Source: a virus
Reading direction: 5' to 3' (one strand)
Virus record (IMG/VR): IMGVR_UViG_3300021368_001979
Span: 1 to 26,924 of that record
Length of the DNA: 26,924 nt
Made by a program: the position numbers and the translations under genes. The notes beneath the pieces were generated by a model. The model ran no database searches. It had not been told where the DNA came from and was given only the letters and a program-made list of their open reading frames with translations. Each line of letters starts with the position of its first letter. Positions within the stretch are counted from its first letter, which is position 1. Of the stretch, positions 1-4,159 are shown one piece after another.

Positions 1-1
1 C

Positions 2-118
2 ACCATGGCACCTGCTGGCCTGGCGGTTGACTGGTTCTGCGAACGGTTTGACTGCTCTGCCACTGACGACGTGATCGACTTTGTGGTTGATGCCCGGTTC
101 GCATTCTTCGGGGAGTGA
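2..118 (+). CDS. 3' end of a GC-rich small gene (partial)
   Basis: This frame is open from the first bases of the window and ends with TGA at 116-118. It encodes about 38 residues ending in VVDARFAFFGE. An ATG occurs at position 5, but I cannot tell whether it is the start or an internal Met, because the upstream sequence is missing. Base composition is GC-rich, like the three genes that follow. The spacer after the stop begins with the CCACTAA element that recurs after the next gene, which suggests this gene belongs to the same series of single-gene units. I recognise no domain. Confidence 0.55.
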   Translation, partial: TMAPAGLAVDWFCERFDCSATDDVIDFVVDARFAFFGE

Positions 119-122
119 CACC

Positions 123-177
123 CCACTAATCGTCACACAAGACAGGCACGGGGCACCGGATGCCCTACAATAAGCAC
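123..177 (+). promoter_or_regulatory. Promoter P1 of the signal-peptide gene, with repeated element and hairpin
   Basis: A -10-like hexamer TACAAT lies at 166-171, 24 nt before the ATG at 196. No good TTGACA box is present at the -35 distance. Instead, 123-150 matches 569-596 at 24 of 28 positions and ends in AGGCACG in both copies. A perfect 5-bp inverted repeat, GGGCA (151-155) and TGCCC (161-165), directly abuts the -10 box. The -10 and early leader (165-187) also recur at 1039-1061 with 21 of 23 identities. The repetition supports a regulatory role; which polymerase or activator reads it is unknown. Confidence 0.55.
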
Positions 178-195
178 ATCAAACAAAGACACCCC

Positions 196-558
196 ATGAA
201 CCTCAAAGCACTGGCACTCGCCACCATCGCCACCCTGACCCCTGCTGCTGCTATTGCGAACCCCTTGCAACAGGCGGTGAGCAACGATCCTCAGATTTTT
301 ATGAGCGGATGTACCAAAGAGTTCCGCAAGGGTCTGGGATACACCGCCACCGTCACCTTGCGACGCGCCGGCATGAGCCCCGAAAAACTTGGCGTTGAAA
401 CCTGCCAGGTAATGATGGGGTCCATCATGACCGGCGACAGCATGAGCACCGCCATTCAACTGGGAGAAGACTACGTTGAGCAACGCATGAAGACGTACTT
501 CTCCCACTCCTACGATCGCCCCATGAAAGCCCGCGACCTTCACACCCTGATCTACTGA
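196..558 (+). CDS. Putative exported small protein with signal peptide
   Basis: The 120-residue product starts with a textbook Sec signal peptide. Lys4 is followed by a hydrophobic Ala/Leu-rich stretch to about residue 21, with an AIA cleavage motif before Asn22. The mature part of about 99 residues contains two cysteines (39 and 70), which could form a disulfide in the periplasm. I start at 196 rather than at the in-frame ATG at 160, because 160 lies upstream of the -10 box and the signal peptide begins cleanly at 196. The gene is GC-rich, unlike the structural genes downstream, and is flanked by its own promoter and the next one. I recognise no family. The export signal suggests action in the host envelope or periplasm, which is inference. 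Confidence 0.75.
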   Translation: MNLKALALATIATLTPAAAIANPLQQAVSNDPQIFMSGCTKEFRKGLGYTATVTLRRAGMSPEKLGVETCQVMMGSIMTGDSMSTAIQLGEDYVEQRMKTYFSHSYDRPMKARDLHTLIY

Positions 559-568
559 TTGTGCCAAT

Positions 569-624
569 CCACTAAGCGGCACACAAAATAGGCACGCCCC
601 CTCCATGGGCGCTATATTGAACTT
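569..624 (+). promoter_or_regulatory. Promoter P2, second copy of the repeated spacer element
   Basis: The -10-like hexamer TATATT lies at 613-618, 31 nt before the ATG at 650. Positions 569-596 repeat the 28-nt element seen at 123-150. A perfect 5-bp inverted repeat, CGCCC (595-599) and GGGCG (607-611), ends 1 nt before the -10 box, at the same relative place as the hairpin in P1 although its sequence differs. The leader downstream is not conserved with P1. Confidence 0.55.
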
Positions 625-649
625 GTTCAACCAAACCACCGAACACCCC

Positions 650-997
650 ATGCGTAAGATCGAATCCCAAATGATCCAGGCAATCCAACAGGGTCGCAAC
701 TGGGCAAGCGGGAACACCACCGTGACCATCGACACTGAAACCAACGTTTCATCAGTCTACCTTCACGGCAATCTGATCGCCACCGTCACCGACAACGACA
801 TGACCATCATGGATGGTGGTTGGCAGTCCGTCACCACCAAATCCCGACTCAATGCCCTGTGTGATGCGTTCTGCATCGCCGGGGAGGGCGTCTTCCAAAA
901 AGCGCACACCTGGTATGTTCGCCAGTTCGTCGGTGCGATCAACGGGGAGAGCAAATTCCAAAACCTCCCCTTCTCCGGCGAGTTCGTGTTCGCCTGA
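650..997 (+). CDS. Uncharacterised phage protein of the VYLHGN / TTKSRLNAL type
   Basis: The 115-residue product has a charged N-terminus, a Gly-Asn-Thr-Thr segment near residue 21, then SVYLHGNLIATV, a GGW turn and VTTKSRLNALCDAF near residues 60-75. That combination (VYLHGNxIA, then GW, then TTxSRLNAL) is one I recognise from small uncharacterised proteins in many phages, including cyanophages; no function is established to my knowledge. The start at 650 is preferred to the in-frame ATG at 605, because 605 lies upstream of the -10 box at 613. The gene stands alone, with its own promoter and a strong terminator right after it. Confidence 0.75.
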   Translation: MRKIESQMIQAIQQGRNWASGNTTVTIDTETNVSSVYLHGNLIATVTDNDMTIMDGGWQSVTTKSRLNALCDAFCIAGEGVFQKAHTWYVRQFVGAINGESKFQNLPFSGEFVFA

Positions 998-1004
998 GCA
1001 ACCG

Positions 1005-1035
1005 GCACTCCCCATCCGGGGGGTGCTCTTTTTTT
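1005..1035 (+). terminator. Intrinsic terminator after the 115-residue gene
   Basis: A 9-bp stem, GCACTCCCC at 1005-1013 with GGGGGGTGC at 1018-1026 (one G-U pair), encloses a 4-nt loop and is followed by TCTTTTTTT. It starts 8 nt after the stop codon. The -10 box of the next gene begins only 5 nt after the T run, so terminator and promoter are packed back to back. Confidence 0.88.
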
Positions 1036-1061
1036 GGACTATACTAAGCACATCAAACAAA
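1036..1061 (+). promoter_or_regulatory. Promoter P3 of the 77-residue gene, sharing -10 and leader with P1
   Basis: The hexamer TATACT is at 1040-1045, 24 nt before the ATG at 1070. This is the same spacing as P1. Positions 1039-1061 match 165-187 at 21 of 23 positions, including all of TAAGCACATCAAACAAA. Any -35 contact would fall inside the arm of the preceding terminator, so a conventional -35 box is unlikely. Confidence 0.55.
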
Positions 1062-1069
1062 ACGACCTC

Positions 1070-1303
1070 ATGCTGACCCTCAACACTCAAGACCAATCGA
1101 CCGCCGTCGAGACCATCACCCTCAACCCCATCCGTGGCACCGTTGCCATCGACTGGAAATCTGGGATGCCCTGGGCATATGAGTATCGCGCCCGTCGCCG
1201 GGAGATGCTTCGCGCATTCGCTGCCTATGTGTTCTGCCAGCCCTTCTCCTACGGTGAGTGGGCGAACTGGGTCAAGAACGCCGACGCCTTCGCGCTGTTC
1301 TGA
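1070..1303 (+). CDS. Hypothetical 77-residue protein
   Basis: The start at 1070 follows the shared P1/P3 leader; the in-frame ATG at 1034 would lie upstream of the -10 box and is rejected. The product has a polar N-terminus, then a segment with a DWKSG turn and aromatic residues (MPWAYEY), a basic ARRREML helix near residues 42-48, and a C-terminal YGEWANWVKNADAF. The order 'SG turn, YxY, helix, SxG' faintly resembles KTSC-type small proteins, but the match is too weak for a call. It is GC-rich and monocistronic, with a strong terminator about 20 nt after its stop. Confidence 0.65.
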   Translation: MLTLNTQDQSTAVETITLNPIRGTVAIDWKSGMPWAYEYRARRREMLRAFAAYVFCQPFSYGEWANWVKNADAFALF

Positions 1304-1325
1304 CCAGTCGGCAGGTGTTCGTAGC

Positions 1326-1351
1326 CGGGGGGCAGGTCCCCCCGTTTTTTT
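1326..1351 (+). terminator. Intrinsic terminator closing the GC-rich block
   Basis: CGGGGGG (1326-1332) pairs with CCCCCCG (1338-1344) around a 5-nt loop and is followed by seven T residues (1345-1351). It marks the end of the GC-rich small-gene block; sequence beyond it is much richer in A and T. Confidence 0.9.
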
Positions 1352-1363
1352 ATGCGCCCCCCG

Positions 1364-1446
1364 TATATAAAAGGCATGGGTCCCTTTAAGCTATAAAGTC
1401 TTGCTTTTGCCAGCTCTCTATAACCCTCAAACTTTCTATATAAAAC
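1364..1446 (+). promoter_or_regulatory. AT-rich leader with several TATA-like boxes
   Basis: Between the terminator and the next ATG there are several candidate -10 elements (TATATAAAA near 1365, CTATAAAG near 1391, CTATAAC near 1418 and CTATATAAAA near 1436). None has a convincing -35 partner at 16-18 nt, and none is an exact late-promoter octamer. A promoter for the AbrB-like gene is likely somewhere here, but I cannot choose one. Confidence 0.3.
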
Positions 1447-1465
1447 CATAAGACAAAAACATCAT

Positions 1466-1636
1466 ATGCAAAAAAATCGCGGAAAAAATTTTAGCACTGT
1501 AGAGGTCGATCCTGTAACAGGCGAATATGTTGTAAAGGTGCCCGAGTTGATCATCTCAGAGTTTGGGTGGTATGAGGGCACAGAGATTAATATGGAAGTC
1601 GATAGTGACTGTATTATGATACAGGAACTTGACTAA
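1466..1636 (+). CDS. AbrB/MazE-like small DNA-binding protein
   Basis: This 56-residue ORF reads from ATG to TAA. Its centre and C-terminus follow the SpoVT/AbrB (swapped-hairpin) pattern: EYVVKVPELIISEFGWYEGT, then INMEVD and CIMIQEL. The family hallmarks are a 'VPxxI...LGxxxGxxI' segment followed by an acidic beta strand and an 'I-x-I' strand. Family members usually dimerise to bind DNA, as antitoxins or transition-state regulators. Here it would be a free-standing minimal domain of typical length. The next gene is not toxin-like, so an antitoxin role has no support from context. Its stop codon overlaps the -35 box of the following promoter. Confidence 0.7.
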   Translation: MQKNRGKNFSTVEVDPVTGEYVVKVPELIISEFGWYEGTEINMEVDSDCIMIQELD

Positions 1637-1657
1637 CGGGTAGTATTCTAGTATAAT
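1629..1657 (+). promoter_or_regulatory. Near-consensus sigma-70 promoter (phage early type)
   Basis: TTGACT at 1629-1634 and TATAAT at 1652-1657 are separated by exactly 17 nt. The -35 box overlaps the stop codon of the preceding small gene. Transcription should start near 1664, giving a leader of about 30 nt for the glycosyltransferase-like gene. It is the best host-type promoter in the window. Confidence 0.8.
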
Positions 1658-1694
1658 TACTTTGAATGCATTCACACTAAAAATTGACTAAGTT

Positions 1695-2456
1695 ATGGCA
1701 AAAGGATTTACAGTAAAAGCAAAGAAGCCGCCCACAGGAGATTCTAGTGCTCCTCAGTATGACTATGAGAAAGCACGGGAGATGATTCGTGGGAAGTCGG
1801 TAGTTTTTTGTCTCCCAGGTCGTGGGGTGTCTTACACCTACCTGAAGAACTTCGTGCAACTTTGTTTTGACATTGTGCAGATGGGAGGGAGTATTCAGAT
1901 CTCCCAGGACTACTCATCAATGGTCAACTTCGCACGTTGTAAGTGTCTGGGAGCTAATGTTCTCCGAGGACCCGACCAGATTCCCTGGGATGGAAAATTA
2001 AAATATGATTATCAGCTGTGGATTGACAGTGATATTGTATTCAACACGGAGAAGTTCCTCCAGCTCGTATTGATGGACCAGGACATCGCCAGTGGTTGGT
2101 ATTGCACCGAAGACGGGCAAACGACCTCTGTTGCTCACTGGATGGAAGAGGATGACTTCAGGAACAATGGTGGAGTCATGAATCATGAGACTATTGAAAC
2201 GATCACCAAGCGTAAGAAGCCTTTCACAGTTGATTATGCTGGTTTCGGATGGTTGCTGATCAAGCATGGAGTCTTTGAGAATGAGAAGATTAAGTATCCT
2301 TGGTTTGCTCCAAAGATGCAAGTCTTTGAGTCTGGTGAAGTTCAGGATATGTGCGGGGAGGATGTCTCGTTCTGTTTGGACGCCATTGATGCAGGTTATG
2401 AGATCTGGTGTGATCCTAATATTCGTGTTGGGCACGAAAAGACTCGTATTATCTGA
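1695..2456 (+). CDS. Glycosyltransferase-like protein (GT-A fold, GT2-like)
   Basis: The 253-residue product has the landmarks of a GT-A glycosyltransferase. An N-terminal beta-alpha unit (SVVFCLPGRG, residues 35-44) is followed by a metal/nucleotide-sugar binding DSD in LWIDSDIVF (DSD at 111-113). A C-terminal GEDVSFCLDAIDAGYEIW (221-238) and a conserved-type His247 in VGHEK complete the pattern. Such enzymes move a sugar from a nucleotide donor to an acceptor; in phages the acceptor may be DNA, a virion protein or host envelope glycan, and the sequence does not say which. The first 25 residues are low-complexity and Lys-rich. The gene follows the sigma-70 promoter and overlaps the next ORF as TGATG, so it probably heads a short early operon. 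Confidence 0.75.
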   Translation: MAKGFTVKAKKPPTGDSSAPQYDYEKAREMIRGKSVVFCLPGRGVSYTYLKNFVQLCFDIVQMGGSIQISQDYSSMVNFARCKCLGANVLRGPDQIPWDGKLKYDYQLWIDSDIVFNTEKFLQLVLMDQDIASGWYCTEDGQTTSVAHWMEEDDFRNNGGVMNHETIETITKRKKPFTVDYAGFGWLLIKHGVFENEKIKYPWFAPKMQVFESGEVQDMCGEDVSFCLDAIDAGYEIWCDPNIRVGHEKTRII

Positions 2457-2641
2457 TGGGGAATAAAGTGAATAAGGATTCCTACACAGTTTTAGTTAAA
2501 GGTGTAGTCAAGTATAAGAACTTGACGGAATCTGAGTATTTTGATATTATGGATGACTTGGCGATAGAGTATTATCAGTCAGGTCATCCGCGCCCCTCGG
2601 ATATTAAAACTATTATAAAAGGAGATTATTATGGCAGTTAG
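2456..2641 (+). CDS. Conserved cyanophage hypothetical protein, 61 residues
   Basis: The ATG at 2456 shares its A with the TGA of the glycosyltransferase-like gene, indicating translational coupling. The product contains VLVKGVVKYKNLTESEYFDIMDDLAIEYY in its middle. I recognise this pattern from small uncharacterised proteins of cyanomyoviruses, but no function is known. There is no signal peptide or membrane segment. Its 3' end overlaps the next gene by 11 nt and contains that gene's ribosome binding site. Confidence 0.75.
   Translation: MGNKVNKDSYTVLVKGVVKYKNLTESEYFDIMDDLAIEYYQSGHPRPSDIKTIIKGDYYGS
2617..2624 (+). promoter_or_regulatory. Strong Shine-Dalgarno inside the upstream gene
   Basis: AAAAGGAG at 2617-2624 lies 6 nt before the ATG at 2631. 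It is one of the best ribosome binding sites in the window and supports the start of the 49-residue basic protein, which overlaps the preceding gene. Confidence 0.75.
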
Positions 2642-2780
2642 ATCTAAAGTTGGTTTAAGTGGTGGTGCTTTTATTGAAGCGAAACCGAAAAAGACTCGTC
2701 AGGGAAGTGGTCAGCACACTAAGTATGCTGCTTCCTCTCGTAATGGGAAGAAGAAGATGTATCGCGGTCAAGGTCGATAA
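2631..2780 (+). CDS. Small basic conserved cyanophage protein, 49 residues
   Basis: ATG to TAA encodes a very basic 49-residue protein with many Lys/Arg and Gly/Ser residues, beginning MAVRSKVGLSGGAFIEAKPK and ending MYRGQGR. The start is fixed by the strong upstream Shine-Dalgarno. The composition suggests nucleic-acid or ribosome binding, but no domain can be named. I recall closely similar small proteins in other T4-like cyanophages, annotated only as hypothetical. It overlaps the previous gene by 11 nt and completes the compact early operon. Confidence 0.7.
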   Translation: MAVRSKVGLSGGAFIEAKPKKTRQGSGQHTKYAASSRNGKKKMYRGQGR

Positions 2781-2807
2781 TACATAGTATAGATTTGTAA
2801 AAATGCT

Positions 2808-3518
2808 ATGGCATGTTTGATTGCTAATCTTCCTTCGCAGGAAGTATGGGTTCGTAAAGAATACCTAACGGATCATCAAAGTGGTCATGGCGAGTTTGTA
2901 AAAGGCGTCTGGGTGTCAGTTAAGTCGATACCTGGGCGTGCTTTTTACTTTGAGACTTACTTACCAGAGTATGCGGCAATGTATGATAAGTTGCCGATTG
3001 CTGCCTTTGTAAGTGAACCAAAGACGCCAGAACCTGATATGAACCTTCCGAATCTACAGTTCTGGAATTGTATGGATTATGGGGTTGTATCAGTCGATAA
3101 GAAGTTTATTGGGTCAATGGACTTTGAGTGTTATACACGCGATCATGGCGCTCAGAAGGGCACGTATGTGTGTACAATCGATAACTATCATCATGACCCC
3201 GATTACGTTGACTGGGCGACCAGTGAGAACCCTGCAGAGCATAAGTCTCATAACCTGATTGAACTGGAGAATGGGCAATATGCACTCTATCCTAATAACA
3301 GACTACGGATTTTTGACAATAGTCTTACTCCTGTTGATCCTAAGATACCTGACTTTAAGGTATCTACTCAATATTATCAGGTAGAAAACGGATTTGACCG
3401 TCTTGGTATGGGTCGTGAAGACGAATACCACTGGAAGACTGCTAAAGAGCGTGAGGAAGAGATTGTAGCAGACGTTGATGATCAGTATCATCACCATTTT
3501 GACGGCAACAATAAATAG
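2808..3518 (+). CDS. Conserved cyanophage hypothetical protein, 236 residues
   Basis: The product is soluble and rich in Tyr, Trp, His and acidic residues, with no signal peptide or membrane segment. It opens with a WVRKEYL motif, has FYFETYLPEYAAMYDKLPI near residues 46-64, and a central FWNCMDYGVVSVDKKFI. It ends in a charged helix (TAKEREEEIV) followed by a DDQYHHHFDGNNK tail. I recall this as a conserved T4-like cyanophage protein of unknown function, and a role cannot be inferred. The start at 2808 is the first in-frame ATG. No good Shine-Dalgarno precedes it, and only a weak TATAGA-like -10 lies upstream. Its TAG stop is embedded in the late promoter of the structural module. Confidence 0.75.
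   Translation: MACLIANLPSQEVWVRKEYLTDHQSGHGEFVKGVWVSVKSIPGRAFYFETYLPEYAAMYDKLPIAAFVSEPKTPEPDMNLPNLQFWNCMDYGVVSVDKKFIGSMDFECYTRDHGAQKGTYVCTIDNYHHDPDYVDWATSENPAEHKSHNLIELENGQYALYPNNRLRIFDNSLTPVDPKIPDFKVSTQYYQVENGFDRLGMGREDEYHWKTAKEREEEIVADVDDQYHHHFDGNNK
3510..3517 (+). promoter_or_regulatory. T4-type late promoter AATAAATA
   Basis: AATAAATA at 3510-3517 fits the NATAAATA form of T4-like late promoters, which are read by host polymerase with the phage late sigma factor gp55. It overlaps the TAG stop of the preceding gene and stands about 58 nt before the ATG at 3575. It is the first late-type signal at the border of the baseplate module. Confidence 0.6.
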
Positions 3519-3522
3519 ACGC

Positions 3523-3542
3523 TAAGGGATGGAAACCCCTTT
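3523..3542 (+). other. Small hairpin in the late leader
   Basis: AAGGG (3524-3528) can pair with CCCTT (3537-3541) around an 8-nt loop, close to the expected 5' end of the late transcript. It could protect the RNA end or be incidental. It lacks the T run of a terminator. Confidence 0.3.
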
Positions 3543-3574
3543 AAAAGTTCTACTAAACCCTAATTAAGAGGACA

Positions 3575-3793
3575 ATGGGACTTTCACCTGTAGATAGAAA
3601 CAAAGATTATATGAAGGAGATGTGGGGCACATCAAGTTTGATTACTGATTATTGGTCAGAACCTAAAAAAACAACAGATCCAGAAGAAAGAGTGATTCAA
3701 GAGGTTTATGGAGACCCTGCCCCCATAAATAAAGTCAAGAAAACTACTGACCAATGGCAATTTCACGGGAGTCAAGAGCATTTAGAGACATAA
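3575..3793 (+). CDS. Hypothetical 72-residue protein overlapping gp25
   Basis: GAGG at 3568-3571 sits just before the ATG. The protein is hydrophilic, begins MGLSPVDRNKDYMKEMWG and continues with Lys/Glu-rich segments and an Asp-Pro-Ala-Pro-Ile stretch; no domain is recognised. Its last 40 nt overlap the first codons of gp25 in another frame. Placement directly behind a late promoter and ahead of gp25 suggests late expression with the baseplate genes. It could be a small structural or assembly protein, but this is positional inference only. Confidence 0.6.
   Translation: MGLSPVDRNKDYMKEMWGTSSLITDYWSEPKKTTDPEERVIQEVYGDPAPINKVKKTTDQWQFHGSQEHLET
3724..3731 (+). promoter_or_regulatory. Possible late promoter CATAAATA just before gp25
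   Basis: CATAAATA lies inside the 72-residue gene, 22 nt before the gp25 ATG, so it would give a very short leader. It matches the late-promoter form but is also coding sequence (Ile-Asn-Lys), and such an octamer can occur by chance in AT-rich DNA. Confidence 0.4.
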
Positions 3794-4155
3794 GTCTGTC
3801 TTTTGAACCACATCCTGTGACCAAAGACTTGCCTATTCTGAAGAATGCTAGAGCAATCACACGTTCAGTTCAGAATTTAGTAGAGACGATTCCTACAGAA
3901 AGGTTTTTTCAACCTCTTTTAGGGTCTGATGTACGGGCAAGTCTTTTTGATTTTGTTGATTTTGCTACTGCAAGTGTTATTGAAGAGCAAATCATAACAA
4001 CTGTCAATAACTTTGAGCCTAGAGTTGATAATGTTAGTGTTGAAGTAGATCCTCAACCAGACAATAACACATTTGCTGTTACTGTCTTTTATGATATTGT
4101 TGGTCAAGACTTTCCCACACAAGAATTTACATTCCTGCTAGAGGCAACAAGGTAA
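3754..4155 (+). CDS. 25: Baseplate wedge / sheath initiator gp25
   Basis: The 133-residue product belongs to the GPW/gp25 family and matches T4 gp25 in length (about 132). It has a typical N-terminus, RSVQNLVETIPTERFFQPLLGSDVR (residues 37-61), the conserved EPR motif at 88-90 within NNFEPRVDNV, and a closing strand (EFTFLLEATR). gp25 sits at the junction of wedge and tube and nucleates sheath polymerisation; the EPR motif contributes to its contact with the gp6/gp7 wedge core. The start at 3754 agrees with the MAISR N-terminus I recall for cyanophage gp25 and forces a 40-nt overlap with the upstream gene. gp6 begins 4 nt after its stop. Confidence 0.95.
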   Translation: MAISRESRAFRDISLSFEPHPVTKDLPILKNARAITRSVQNLVETIPTERFFQPLLGSDVRASLFDFVDFATASVIEEQIITTVNNFEPRVDNVSVEVDPQPDNNTFAVTVFYDIVGQDFPTQEFTFLLEATR

Positions 4156-4159
4156 TAAT

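Noticed and set aside
151-165. Hairpin GGGCA/TGCCC as a terminator
   Set aside because: The stem is only 5 bp and no T run follows; it abuts the -10 box, so it is treated as part of the promoter region.
160-195. Upstream in-frame ATG for the signal-peptide gene
   Set aside because: It precedes the -10 box and would put 12 charged residues in front of a perfect signal peptide. The same argument rejects 605 for the second gene and 1034 for the third.
133-744. 203-codon open frame on the minus strand
   Set aside because: It spans two plus-strand genes and the P2 promoter. The plus strand has a signal peptide, a recognised family, promoters and terminators, whereas this frame reads as a GC-rich shadow.
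813-1096. Overlapping frames on both strands inside the 115-residue gene and its terminator
   Set aside because: They run through a strong terminator hairpin and show Pro/Ser-rich shadow composition; no start signal supports them.
1070-1303. KTSC-domain assignment for the 77-residue protein
   Set aside because: Only a loose pattern match; spacing and key residues do not fit well enough to name the family.
1466-1636. Toxin-antitoxin pair with the AbrB-like protein as antitoxin
   Set aside because: Neither neighbour looks like a toxin (a 77-residue protein across a terminator upstream, a glycosyltransferase downstream under its own promoter).
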